NCBI GenBank assembly: GCA_041390905.1 | Contig: JAWKPA010000012.1 | Location: 186,001-250,000 of the forward strand | Source: JACKCD01 sp041390905 | GTDB lineage: Bacteria > Chloroflexota > Anaerolineae > Promineifilales > Promineifilaceae | DNA: 64,000 nucleotides | Reading direction: 5' to 3' | Shown: positions 8,608-17,198 of the stretch, in pieces | Layout: each line of letters starts with the position of its first letter | How positions within the stretch are numbered: position 1 is the first letter of the stretch | Notes under the pieces: model-generated | What the model saw: the letters and a program-made list of their open reading frames with translations, nothing else | Databases searched by the model: none | Told to the model about the DNA's origin: nothing | Made by a program: the position numbers and the translations under genes

Positions 8608-9024
8608 GTGATCCGGTTTATTTGGGCTTATCTGCTTTACACGTGGGGGGGGCTGCACCGGTATTTTGGCAACCAGAATTCGATGCGGGGGGAGCATGAA
8701 ACGGCCGTTTCTTACTTCACTCGCGCCCTGCAAACCGATCCCACCTTTCGCCAGGCGCGGCTGGCGCGGGGGGTGCTGCTGGGGCGTGAACTGGCACGAT
8801 TTGAGGAGGCCCTAGCTGATTTTGACGCGCTGCTGGCCGCTGACCCCCACGATGCCCCGGCTCTGCTGAATCGGGCGTTGGTGTTGCAGCAAAACGGCCG
8901 TTTTCGCCCCGCCCTTACCAACCTCGAAACCTATCTCTCCCTGCCCCACACCGACCCGAACCGCGAAGAAGCCCAGCGCATTGCCCAGCTCCTGCGCGAA
9001 CTCATTGCCGAAGAAAACGCATAA
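8608..9024 (+). CDS. Small TPR-repeat protein
   Basis: A 138-residue protein with about three tetratricopeptide units: ETAVSYFTRALQTDPTFRQA, FEEALADFDALLAADPHDAP and RFRPALTNLETYLSLPH. TPR arrays form helical surfaces for protein-protein contact. The start is GTG, four bases after the hairpin ends; an ATG further in would delete the first aromatic helix (FIWAYLLYTW), which could be a weak membrane anchor. The protein is most likely cytoplasmic or membrane-associated. No partner is obvious from the neighbours; the next gene is convergent. The function is unknown. Confidence 0.75.
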   Translation: MIRFIWAYLLYTWGGLHRYFGNQNSMRGEHETAVSYFTRALQTDPTFRQARLARGVLLGRELARFEEALADFDALLAADPHDAPALLNRALVLQQNGRFRPALTNLETYLSLPHTDPNREEAQRIAQLLRELIAEENA

Positions 9025-9075
9025 CCACAGCCAATTTAGCTCAAGAATCAAGGATTTCGCAGATTGCACAGAGTA

Positions 9076-9106
9076 ATCCGCGTTCGTCTGCGTTTGTCCG
9101 CGTCCC
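9076..9106. repeat. 31-bp dispersed repeat, intergenic copy
   Basis: The 31 bases starting ATCCGCGTTCGTCTGCG are almost identical (about 29 of 31) to 45916-45946, where the repeat lies inside the DNA methylase gene. Here it is between convergent genes. Confidence 0.75.
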
Positions 9107-9126
9107 ATTTTCCGTAGCAACATCCG

Positions 9127-10059
9127 CTATCGTTCCACAGCAGCTACCCCTTCCAGGTCAGCATCAAGACGGAGCAGCAGCGTTGGTTCACTGCCATCAG
9201 CGTCAAAATAAAACAGTTCTCCCCCGTCGGCCACACCTACCACCCATTGACGGCTTTCGTCCCACGCCAGCCCGCTTGGCTCCAGTGGCTCCACATCGCG
9301 CAGCCAGGCCAGTTCACACCGCTTGTCGGCCGTACACGCCGGAAAATCGTTGTTGTAGCGGCTAAGCTGCCGGCCATCGTCATCGGCTAAAATTGCCGCT
9401 CCCAGCGAGGGCAGCAGCAAAATGCCCTCGGTATCCCCAGCCTCATCGGGCAGCCGCTTGTAGCCATAGCTCTCAAGTACCGTCGGACTGCTGCCCGTCG
9501 CATCTATTGCCACCAACTGCGCCGCCCTAGCAACCGATACCCACAGCAGCCCCACCTGATAATCCAGCCCAGCCGCATCTTCTTCGATTTCGGGCAAGGT
9601 GAATTGGGTGACAAGAACGGCCGTTTCCCCCACATCCAATACATAAAACATCCCCTCCGCCTGCACCGACACCACAAAGTACCCCCCGTTATCCGATGGC
9701 GGCAGCCCCAGAAAACCATAGCTGGCAATGTCGTCGTTGCTGACAAAGGCCAACCCCTCCGCCCCACTGTTGCCAGTGTCCGGCAGCGGCAGGGCAAACT
9801 GGCGCGTTTGTCGTCGTGCTTCCGGGTCAACTTCCAGCAGCAGCCGTTCCCGTTCAGCCAGCAGGTAATAGAAGACCTCGGAGGTCGGCATTGTTTCCGG
9901 TGTCGTGGTGGGAGAAACGGCCGTTTCCCCCACCACTTCAGCAGCCGTCACCGTAGGCGTAGCCGCCACTGTAGGGGATACCTCAACCATTGGCACTACC
10001 TCCCCCTGGCAGCCCAACAATCCACAGCTTATCCACAGCCAGAAAAACCATTGTTTCAT
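9127..10059 (-). CDS. Secreted lipoprotein, beta-propeller/SdiA-regulated-like
   Basis: The protein starts MKQWFFWLWISCGLLGC: a short signal peptide with a lipobox LLGC, so it should be lipid-anchored outside the membrane. A threonine/proline-rich linker (about residues 20-60) precedes a domain with repeated short beta-strand blocks such as SGAEGLAFVSND, DAAGLDYQVG, EPSGLAWDESRQWVVGVAD and DLEGVAAVE. This spacing resembles SdiA-regulated or esterase-like phytase propellers, but no catalytic residues can be assigned. An upstream ATG at 10092 would add 11 residues ahead of the signal, so the inner start is preferred. It is divergent from pgeF. The function is unknown. Confidence 0.7.
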   Translation of the reverse strand: MKQWFFWLWISCGLLGCQGEVVPMVEVSPTVAATPTVTAAEVVGETAVSPTTTPETMPTSEVFYYLLAERERLLLEVDPEARRQTRQFALPLPDTGNSGAEGLAFVSNDDIASYGFLGLPPSDNGGYFVVSVQAEGMFYVLDVGETAVLVTQFTLPEIEEDAAGLDYQVGLLWVSVARAAQLVAIDATGSSPTVLESYGYKRLPDEAGDTEGILLLPSLGAAILADDDGRQLSRYNNDFPACTADKRCELAWLRDVEPLEPSGLAWDESRQWVVGVADGGELFYFDADGSEPTLLLRLDADLEGVAAVER

Positions 10060-10122
10060 ACCAACATTGTAAAACAGCCCAATGTCAGGCACAATGGCGC
10101 AAATTTATCTACGAGGATATTT

Positions 10123-10899
10123 ATGCAATTCCGCAAAGAAAATGGCTTTCCCTACTTACAATTTGACTCTCTAACCCTGCCACGGCTCCAGCACGCCATC
10201 TTCACCCGGCAAGGCGGCATCAGCCCCGCCCCGTTCGACAGCCTCAACCTCAGCGTCTCCGTAGCCGACAGCAAGGACAATGTATATGCCAATCGCCGCC
10301 GAGCGTATGGATTGTTTGGGCGGGACACGGCAACGGCCGTTCATGCCCATCTCGTCCACGGCAACCAGGTCAGCATCGTCACCAGTGCCGACTACGGTAC
10401 CTGGCCGCTGGGCGACGCCATCATCACCAACGAACCCGGCTGCGCCCTCACCATGAACTTTGCCGACTGCGGCTCCGTGTTGCTCTACGACCCCGTCAAC
10501 CATGCCATTGGCCTCGGCCACGCCGGCTGGAAAGGGGCAATTTGTAACCTGCCGGGAGCGATGGTGCGGACGATGACAGCGGAATATGGCAGCCGCCCCG
10601 CCGACCTATTGGCAGCACTCGGCCCCTGCATCGGCGTATGCTGCTACGAAGTTGGTGAACCCGTCATTAGCGAAATCCACGCCGCCTTTGCCGAACCGGA
10701 AACGCTGCTCCATGACGTGGGCGGCGAGCGTCCCCACTTTGATTTGGCCGAGGCCAACCGCCGCAACCTGCAAAACGCTGGTGTCGCCCAAATCGAAATG
10801 CCCGACCTCTGCACCGCCTGCCGCACCGACCTCTTCTTTTCCCACCGCGCCGAAAAGGGAAAAACCGGCCGTTTTGGCTCTATGTTTATCCTGGTCTGA
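10123..10899 (+). CDS. pgeF: Peptidoglycan editing factor PgeF / polyphenol oxidase family (YfiH, LACC1-like)
   Basis: The protein starts MQFRKENGFPYL behind a good ribosome site (CGAGGA, 6 bases ahead). Metal-binding landmarks of the YfiH/LACC1 family are present: VHAHLVHGNQV, the cysteine of NFADCGSVLLYDP, and the histidine of GLGHAGWKG. LGPCIGVCCYEVG and CTACRTDLFFSHRAEKGKTG complete the signature. At 258 residues the length is typical. Family members act on purine nucleosides or edit muropeptides by removing incorporated L-serine. The substrate here cannot be told from sequence. It stands alone between a divergent lipoprotein gene and the lamin-tail gene. Confidence 0.93.
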   Translation: MQFRKENGFPYLQFDSLTLPRLQHAIFTRQGGISPAPFDSLNLSVSVADSKDNVYANRRRAYGLFGRDTATAVHAHLVHGNQVSIVTSADYGTWPLGDAIITNEPGCALTMNFADCGSVLLYDPVNHAIGLGHAGWKGAICNLPGAMVRTMTAEYGSRPADLLAALGPCIGVCCYEVGEPVISEIHAAFAEPETLLHDVGGERPHFDLAEANRRNLQNAGVAQIEMPDLCTACRTDLFFSHRAEKGKTGRFGSMFILV

Positions 10900-11080
10900 G
10901 CAAGAGAGCGTATTGCATACACCCCCACCACCGCATCGGCCACATGTATGGGCGTTTGCATACGCCCTTCCATCCACATATATAGCCGACCTAACCAAAT
11001 CATAAGGCAAACAGCAAGATTGTTGCGCTACAATATTCCCTGTTTTGTGAATTGACCTTTATCAGGAAGTGAGGTACCGA

Positions 11081-13897
11081 ATGCTAAACCGACGTGTAAT
11101 CGTCCTTGTTCTTTTATTGCTGGCTATTAGCAGCACCCTTAGCCTCGTTTTTGCCCAATCCCCTGCTGCCCCCAACGATGTCACCAATCTACGAATCAAC
11201 GAGTTTATGGCACTCAACCAAAACACGCTGGAAGACCCCGACGAACCGGGGACGTATCCAGACTGGATTGAGATTTACAATGGGGGAGGAACGGCCGTTA
11301 ATCTCCAAGGCCTATATCTCAGCGACGACCCCACCCAACCCACCCGCTACCAAATCCCCAGTAGCATCAACGTTCCCGCCAGCGGCTTTGTCCTTTTCTA
11401 TGCCGACAGCCAGCCAGAACAAGGAGCGCACCACACCAACTTTGGCCTCAGCGTCAACGGTGAAAACGTGCTGCTGATTGCCAGCGATGGCAGCACCATT
11501 CTCGACAGCTACACCTTTGGCCCGCAAACGGCCGATATTGCCGAAGGCCGCTTTCCCGATGGTGCCGACAACTGGCAACCGATGACTGCCCCCAGTCCCG
11601 GCAGAAGCAACGCCATCGCCCCCCTCATCGAGGACGTGGTGCAAACCCCGGCCAACCCCGGCAACAGCGACAGCGTGACCATCAACGCCCGCATCACCGA
11701 CGACGGCACGGTGGAAGTTGCCACGCTTTTCTACAGTGCCACCCACACCAGCTTTACGGCCGTTCCCATGTCGGCACTGGCAAACGACCGGTACGAAGGC
11801 ACCATTCCTGCTTTCCCCAGCAGCACCACCGTTGAATATTACATTGAGGCTGGGGACGACATGGGGCAAAGTAGTGTTCATCCCGCCGATGGCTACAGCC
11901 GCTATGTGGTTGGCTTTGTCCCGCCCACGCTCTATATCAATGAATTTGTTGCCCTCAACACCACGTTCCCCGACCCCGACGAGCCAGGCACGTATCCTGA
12001 CTGGATTGAGATTTACAATCCGGGGGAAACGGCCGTTGACCTCAACGGCTACTACCTCACCGACAACCTCACCAACCTCGTCAAATCCCCCATCAACGGC
12101 TCCGTCATCGTCCCCGCTGGCGGCTTTGTCCTCTTTTATGCCGACAGCCAGCCTGAACAAGGTGCCAACCACACCAACTTTAACCTTAGCTCCACCAACG
12201 GCGAGGATGTGGCCCTTGTTGGCCCCGACGGCAGCACCCTCATTGACAGCCACACCTTCGGCCCGCAAACGGCCGATATTTCCGAAGGCCGCTCCCCAGA
12301 CGGAGCCAACAACTGGATTTTCTTCAACCCGCCCACGCCCGGCAGCAGCAACACCCAGCCGCCCGCCATCACTGGCACCAGCCACGCGCCGCAGCAGCCT
12401 GGTGCCACCGACAGCGTAACCGTCACCACCACTGTCACCGACGACGGCACAGTCACCGTCACGTTGTTCACCATTATCAACGGCAGCAGCAGCAGCGTAG
12501 CGATGTCGCCACAGGGCAACGACCAATTTAGCGCCACTGTCCCCGCCCAAACGGATGGAACAAGCGTTCAATATTACATTCGTGCCGTTGACAACGACAA
12601 TCAAACCAGCTTTGACCCGCCCGGTGCGCCGGCCGACACCTATACCTACATCGTGGGCTACACCGCCCCGCCGCTGTTTATCAACGAATTTATGGCGAGC
12701 AACAGCAACACGCTGACCGACCCGGTGGAGCCAACGGAGTTCCCGGACTGGATTGAGCTTTATAATGCGGGGGAAACGGCCGTTAATCTCAACGGTTACT
12801 ACCTCAGCGACGACCCCGCCAACCTGACCAAATCCCCCATCACCCAAACGCTCACCGTTCCGGCCGGCGGCTTCCTGCTCATCTATGCCGACAGCGACCC
12901 GTTCCAGGGGCCTGACCACACCAACTTTGGCCTCAGCACCAACGGCGAAAGCGTCCTGCTTGTTGCCCCCGACGGCACAACCATCGTAGACAGCTACGAC
13001 TTTGGTGTCCAAACGGCCGACGTGTCCGAAGGGCGTTTGCCCGATGGCGGCAGCGACTGGGTGTTTTTTAACGTGCCCACCCCCGGCAGCAGCAACGCCT
13101 TCACCCCGCCCAACATCAGCAGCACCACCTTTGCCCCCGCCCAGCCTGGCGACAATGATCCCGTAACCGTCACCAGCCAGGTTAGCGATGATGGGCAGGT
13201 GGTGGCCGTAACGCTGTTCTACCGCACCGGCGGAACCTTCTCGGCGCTGCCGATGACGGCGCAGGGAAGCGGTAGCTACAGCGCCACCATTCCCGCCTTT
13301 GCCGCCGGAACCACGGTGGAATTTTATGTGACGGCGCAGGACAACGACGGCCTGATTAGCAGCGACCCGCCCACCGCCCCCAACGCCACCCACAGCTACA
13401 CCGTTGGCGTAACGCTGCCCACGCTGGTCATCAATGAGTTTATGGCCGACAACGGCAGCACGCTGGAAGACCCCGACGAGCCGGGGGAATTCCCGGACTG
13501 GATTGAGATTTATAATGGGGGGGAAACGGCCGTTAATCTCAACGGCTTCTACCTCAGCGACGACCCTGCCGCCCTAACCAAATCCCCCATCACCCAAACG
13601 CTCACCATTCCGGCCGGTGGCTACCTGCTCATCTACGCCGACGGCGACCCATTCCAGGGTGCTGCCCATGCCGACTTCAAGCTGGGGGCAGGTGGCGAAT
13701 CGGTGCTGCTGGTCTTTAGCGACGGCACCACTGTCCTCGACAGCCACACCTTTGGCGCACAAGCCACCGACGTATCCGAAGGGCGCTGCCCCAGCGAAAC
13801 CGGAGACTGGCAAACGATGTCCACCCCCACCCCCGGCGCGGCCAATGTTTGCACGGTCAACTACACCGTTTACCTGCCGCTGATTGTCAAAAAATAG
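11081..13897 (+). CDS. Secreted protein with four lamin-tail-domain repeats
   Basis: A signal peptide (MLNRRVIVLVLLLLAIS to FAQS) is followed by four copies of a unit of about 247 residues starting near residues 37, 285, 531 and 780. Each unit has a lamin tail domain (INEFMA, PDWIEIYN, GGFLLIYAD, the QTADVSEGR type) and, in the first three, a Fn3-like segment (VTVTSQVSDDG, VEFYVTAQDND). The last 9 residues are VYLPLIVKK. Start choice: GAGG 6 bases before ATG 11081; a GTG 12 bases earlier is less likely. The repeats are similar at the DNA level, and ACGGCCGT sits at the same place in each (11291, 12029, 12776, 13526). Lamin tail domains in bacterial exoproteins often accompany surface nucleases or hydrolases, but no enzyme domain is present here. 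A surface or adhesion role is likely. Confidence 0.88.
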   Translation: MLNRRVIVLVLLLLAISSTLSLVFAQSPAAPNDVTNLRINEFMALNQNTLEDPDEPGTYPDWIEIYNGGGTAVNLQGLYLSDDPTQPTRYQIPSSINVPASGFVLFYADSQPEQGAHHTNFGLSVNGENVLLIASDGSTILDSYTFGPQTADIAEGRFPDGADNWQPMTAPSPGRSNAIAPLIEDVVQTPANPGNSDSVTINARITDDGTVEVATLFYSATHTSFTAVPMSALANDRYEGTIPAFPSSTTVEYYIEAGDDMGQSSVHPADGYSRYVVGFVPPTLYINEFVALNTTFPDPDEPGTYPDWIEIYNPGETAVDLNGYYLTDNLTNLVKSPINGSVIVPAGGFVLFYADSQPEQGANHTNFNLSSTNGEDVALVGPDGSTLIDSHTFGPQTADISEGRSPDGANNWIFFNPPTPGSSNTQPPAITGTSHAPQQPGATDSVTVTTTVTDDGTVTVTLFTIINGSSSSVAMSPQGNDQFSATVPAQTDGTSVQYYIRAVDNDNQTSFDPPGAPADTYTYIVGYTAPPLFINEFMASNSNTLTDPVEPTEFPDWIELYNAGETAVNLNGYYLSDDPANLTKSPITQTLTVPAGGFLLIYADSDPFQGPDHTNFGLSTNGESVLLVAPDGTTIVDSYDFGVQTADVSEGRLPDGGSDWVFFNVPTPGSSNAFTPPNISSTTFAPAQPGDNDPVTVTSQVSDDGQVVAVTLFYRTGGTFSALPMTAQGSGSYSATIPAFAAGTTVEFYVTAQDNDGLISSDPPTAPNATHSYTVGVTLPTLVINEFMADNGSTLEDPDEPGEFPDWIEIYNGGETAVNLNGFYLSDDPAALTKSPITQTLTIPAGGYLLIYADGDPFQGAAHADFKLGAGGESVLLVFSDGTTVLDSHTFGAQATDVSEGRCPSETGDWQTMSTPTPGAANVCTVNYTVYLPLIVKK

Positions 13898-13917
13898 ACC
13901 AGCAATTCACAGTTTGT

Positions 13918-14109
13918 GGTAGGGGTGGGATGACCGGGGTTAAAGCTGGCAACGCCGCTGGCCTTTTCTCCCGGTCATCTCGCCCTGGTGGTGTTTGCCG
14001 CTGGCAACCCATGCCGAAAACGGCCGTTTTGCGAAATAAAAGGGCGAGACGGCGCGGAGACACCACCATCTGTTCACCTTGCACCTTCCCGCGCCATCCC
14101 ACCCCTACC
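13918..14109. repeat. Nested inverted-repeat element with 15-bp perfect termini (MITE-like or structured RNA)
   Basis: GGTAGGGGTGGGATG at 13918-13932 is perfectly inverted at 14095-14109. Inside are further nested complementary pairs: TGACCGGG near 13931 with CCCGGTCA near 13971, and CTCGCCCTGGTGGTGT near 13979 with AGGGCGAG and ACACCACCA near 14041-14066. One ACGGCCGT copy is at the centre. No protein is encoded. It could be a non-autonomous transposable element or a folded RNA at the 3' end of the lamin-tail gene. No target-site duplication could be confirmed by eye. Confidence 0.6.
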
Positions 14110-14186
14110 CCTCGTCATTTCAAACTGAGCATTACTGGATATAGACGAAAGACGGATATGGCTTGTTTTTCGTCTTCCATCCTCCC

Positions 14187-16724
14187 TCATCCCCCCAACA
14201 ACATCCGCACCAGCCGCCGCGTCACCGCCTTAGTGTCGGGGCCAATGTCACCGGGCGGCCCCACGCAGGCGGGGCAGCCGGAGCGACATTGGCAGTCGGC
14301 AATCAGTTCCAGTGCCGCCTGCAGCAAACTGTCGTGCAGTTCAAACAGTCGCTGGCTGAACCCCACCCCGGCAGCAATGCGCTCATAAATGACCAGCGTG
14401 GGGGCTTGGGTCAATGGGCTGCGGCTCTCAGCCATCACCTGAATATCTTCCGGGTCGCACATCAAATAAAGCGGGGCTAAATTGCCCAGCACGTAGGCCA
14501 GTCCACCGAGGGCGGAGCGGGTTTGCTGCCCCGCTTCGGCGCGGCGGTGGCAGGCGGGGCAAAGCGTCACCAAATTATCGAGCTGGTTGGCTTCCAGGTA
14601 ATGGTCGTTTTCCCCTTTAACGTAGCCGTATTCCCGAAACGGCCGTAAATGATGCACATGGAGCGTAATCTCGTCGCCGCTGGCACCACAGGTGCGGCAG
14701 CTGTGGCCGTCGCGCTGCAATGCCTTTTGCCGCTGCTGCTGCCAGTTGGGGCCATAGTCGTTGGGGCGCAGCAAAATCCCCTGCTGGTAAAGCTGTTCGG
14801 TCAGCGCTTCGCTAAAAATGAGCCAGTAGCCAGAGGTTTCCAGCGTCATTTCCGGCAAATCAATCTCGCCAAAGCCAAGCGTTTCGTGGCTGTAGCGTTT
14901 GATTTTGCGGTAGCTGGTGGCCTGGGTGACGAGGGTGACATCGCCATAGGCACGCTCAATGCCGTCGCCGCTGCTGCTGGCTTCGGGCTGCAGGGCGCGG
15001 ATGCGGGTGCCGACGTTGGCGCGGGTGTAGTAATCTACGTCTACGGCGCGAACCTGGGCTAAACGGCCGTTCCAATCCAGCCGCTCTACCAAAAACGACC
15101 GCGCTTGGTGCAGATAAATCGCTCCCTCATGCAGCATAAACGGCGCACTCTCCAAATCCACCTCCCCAATCACCTCCGGCGGTGTTTGGTCAATGGCATG
15201 GATTAGCACCGTTTCGCCGCCGCTGGTACGCAGCGAAACAACGTTGGCGGGGGCATTTTCCCCCAGCCAATGGTATTGCTGCCGCGTTTGGTGCAACGCC
15301 CCTTCTTCCACCAGCAAATCGAGCAGTGGCCCCAGCGGCTGGTCGCCCGCAAATGGCTCATCGGGGCGTAATGGCAGCTCATAGGCGGCGCAGAGCAGAT
15401 GTTTGACCATGATCCGCAAATTGTCGGGGTTGGTGAGGGCGTGTTCGGGCGAACGGCCGAAAAGATAGCGCGGGTGGTGGCAAATGTATTGATCCAGCGG
15501 GCTGTTGTTGGCAACCATCAATGCCACCGATTGGGCATTGCGCCGCCCCGCCCGCCCCGCCTGCTGCCAGGTGGAGGCGATGGAGCCGGGATAGCCGGTG
15601 AGAACGGCAACATCAAGCTGTCCGATGTCTATACCTAGTTCAAGGGCGTTGGTAGCCACCACCCCCCGCACGAAGCCCTGACGCAATCCTTGCTCGATTT
15701 CGCGCCGTTCCAGCGGCAGGTAGCCGCCGCGATAGCCAGCAACGGCCGTTTCTTCCCCCTGCTGGTAGCGCAATTCGTCTTGCAGGTAGGTCAGCAGCAG
15801 TTCCACCGTCTGCCGGGCGCGGGCAAAGACGATGGTTTGGATGTTGTTGCTGAGGAAGGTCAGGGCGGCATCCTTGGCCGCCAGCACCGAGCTGCCGCGC
15901 AATCCCAGCTCTTCATCTATGATGGGCGGGTTGTAGAGGATGAACTGTTTTTCGCCGCGTGGGGCGCCGTTTTGGCTTTCGTCAATGAGGGTAAACGGCC
16001 GTTCCACCAGCCGTTCCGCGTGTTCCTTGGGGTTGGCAATGGTCGCCGAGCAGCAAATAAACTGCGGGTTGCTGCCATAGAAGCGGCACAGGCGGCGCAG
16101 GCGGCGCAGGACGTTGGCAATGTGGCTGCCAAACACGCCGCGATAGGTGTGGATTTCGTCCAGAACGACAAATTCGAGGTTTTGGAATAGGTCGCGCCAA
16201 CTGGTGTGGTAGGGCAAGATGCCAGCGTGGAGCATGTCGGGGTTGGTGAGCAGGATGCCACCATCGCGCCGGACTTTGCTGCGCTGGCTGCGGGGGGTGT
16301 CGCCGTCGTAGCTGTGAATGGGGATGGGTAAACGGCCGTTGTTGACCAGCGCTGTCGTTTCTGCCAGTTGGTCGTGGGTCAGGGCTTTGGTGGGGAACAG
16401 GTAGAGGGCGCGGGCGCGGGGGTTTGCCAGCAGCCGCTGTAGTACGGGGATGTTGTAGCACAATGATTTGCCGGAGGCGGTGGCGGTGGCGATGATGACG
16501 TTGTGGTGGTCGGAAACGGCCGTTAACGCCGCCACTTGGTGGGTATACAGTTCCGTAATGCCTTGCTGCGCCAACGCCGCCCCAAAACGGCCGTCAACAG
16601 TATCAGGCATAGCCTCGGCAGCGGCTCCCCGTGCCGGGATACGTTCCCAGGCCACCACCTGCTCCATAAACGGCCGGTTGCGGCGCAATTGTAATAAAAG
16701 ATCAGTTAGCTCATGGTTTTGCAT
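14187..16724 (-). CDS. DEAD/DEAH helicase of the MrfA/YprA (DUF1998) type with an inserted HNH nuclease domain
   Basis: The 845-residue protein carries the helicase motifs Walker A ATATASGKS (about 80-88), DEIH (189-192), SAT (CCSATIANP) and motif VI QQAGRAGRR. The C-terminal cysteine cluster CQCRSGCPACVGPP (from about 811) is the zinc site of DUF1998 proteins such as Bacillus MrfA, a 3'-5' helicase of mitomycin-damage repair. Between the helicase core and this cluster, about residues 660-735, lies an HNH endonuclease-like domain: CRTC, LHVHHLRPF, then NQLDNLVTLCPACHRR, with both CxxC pairs, the HH pair and the central asparagine in order. Typical MrfA proteins lack this nuclease, so this may be a combined unwinding and cutting enzyme. 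It is divergent from the small gene at 16833. Confidence 0.88.
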   Translation of the reverse strand: MQNHELTDLLLQLRRNRPFMEQVVAWERIPARGAAAEAMPDTVDGRFGAALAQQGITELYTHQVAALTAVSDHHNVIIATATASGKSLCYNIPVLQRLLANPRARALYLFPTKALTHDQLAETTALVNNGRLPIPIHSYDGDTPRSQRSKVRRDGGILLTNPDMLHAGILPYHTSWRDLFQNLEFVVLDEIHTYRGVFGSHIANVLRRLRRLCRFYGSNPQFICCSATIANPKEHAERLVERPFTLIDESQNGAPRGEKQFILYNPPIIDEELGLRGSSVLAAKDAALTFLSNNIQTIVFARARQTVELLLTYLQDELRYQQGEETAVAGYRGGYLPLERREIEQGLRQGFVRGVVATNALELGIDIGQLDVAVLTGYPGSIASTWQQAGRAGRRNAQSVALMVANNSPLDQYICHHPRYLFGRSPEHALTNPDNLRIMVKHLLCAAYELPLRPDEPFAGDQPLGPLLDLLVEEGALHQTRQQYHWLGENAPANVVSLRTSGGETVLIHAIDQTPPEVIGEVDLESAPFMLHEGAIYLHQARSFLVERLDWNGRLAQVRAVDVDYYTRANVGTRIRALQPEASSSGDGIERAYGDVTLVTQATSYRKIKRYSHETLGFGEIDLPEMTLETSGYWLIFSEALTEQLYQQGILLRPNDYGPNWQQQRQKALQRDGHSCRTCGASGDEITLHVHHLRPFREYGYVKGENDHYLEANQLDNLVTLCPACHRRAEAGQQTRSALGGLAYVLGNLAPLYLMCDPEDIQVMAESRSPLTQAPTLVIYERIAAGVGFSQRLFELHDSLLQAALELIADCQCRSGCPACVGPPGDIGPDTKAVTRRLVRMLLGG

Positions 16725-16832
16725 CGAAAATTCGGTATGGTAAAAAGTTATGAAATAGTTATAATAAATGCAAACTAAGTTACAGTTTAGCCTGAAAGCA
16801 TTTTACACTATTTTCACGGTCGAGGATGAGGC
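16725..16832. promoter_or_regulatory. Divergent promoter region with TATAAT box
   Basis: The 108-base AT-rich gap between the helicase gene and the small gene to its right contains TATAAT at 16760-16765, but no clear TTGACA 17 bases upstream. GTCGAGGATGAGGC just before ATG 16833 may supply a weak ribosome site. Confidence 0.4.
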
Positions 16833-17108
16833 ATGAAAGAGAACACGGCAACCCTACAAGTGTACAGTCCCCAGCAAACAAATGCTGTGGCGAATATTGT
16901 GCTAAATGGCTACAACATTCGTGGGGAGGGGCCTCTGGGAAAACAAGGCTCGATGCGCAGTTTTACCATTGTGTCTGGCGATCTGTGGGATCAATGGAGT
17001 GACCAGATAACGCTCCGGCTTCAGGACACTACCGGCAAGTCGTCTAACATCCGTATTGCTGCGCTACCTGTAGAAGATGATGGGTATGGACTGATTGAGT
17101 TTCTGTAA
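16833..17108 (+). CDS. Small hypothetical protein upstream of oriC region
   Basis: A 91-residue protein beginning MKENTATLQVYSPQQTN. It is hydrophilic, without cysteines, signal peptide or membrane helix, and looks mostly beta (NIVLNGYNIRGEG, SMRSFTIVSGDLWDQWSDQI, SNIRIAALPVEDDGYGLIEF). I do not recognise a family. The ORF is supported by an upstream TATAAT box, ordinary codon use and a strong terminator 33 bases after its stop, so it is probably a real single-gene transcript. Its position beside the putative origin and dnaA is the only clue to function and proves nothing. Confidence 0.6.
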   Translation: MKENTATLQVYSPQQTNAVANIVLNGYNIRGEGPLGKQGSMRSFTIVSGDLWDQWSDQITLRLQDTTGKSSNIRIAALPVEDDGYGLIEFL

Positions 17109-17140
17109 ACGGCCGTTCGTATACTTTTTGAAACTTGTGA

Positions 17141-17171
17141 AAAGACCGCTTATTCAAGCGGTCTTTTTTTA
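17141..17171 (+). terminator. Strong intrinsic terminator
   Basis: AAAGACCGCT (17141-17150) and AGCGGTCTTT (17157-17166) form a 10-bp stem with a 6-base loop, followed by a run of T. It ends the transcript of the small gene at 16833 and shields the origin region. Confidence 0.9.
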
Positions 17172-17198
17172 TCCCAAGAGTTATACCCGTTTGTTTAT

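Noticed and set aside
11312..13393. Long antisense open frame (693 codons) opposite the lamin-tail gene
   Set aside because: Its composition is low-complexity Gly/Val/Arg that mirrors the repeat gene, with no family signature; the plus-strand gene has signal peptide, domains and ribosome site.
13849..14388. Plus-strand ORF of 179 codons over the inverted-repeat element
   Set aside because: It overlaps the lamin-tail gene end and the helicase gene end, and has biased composition without motifs.
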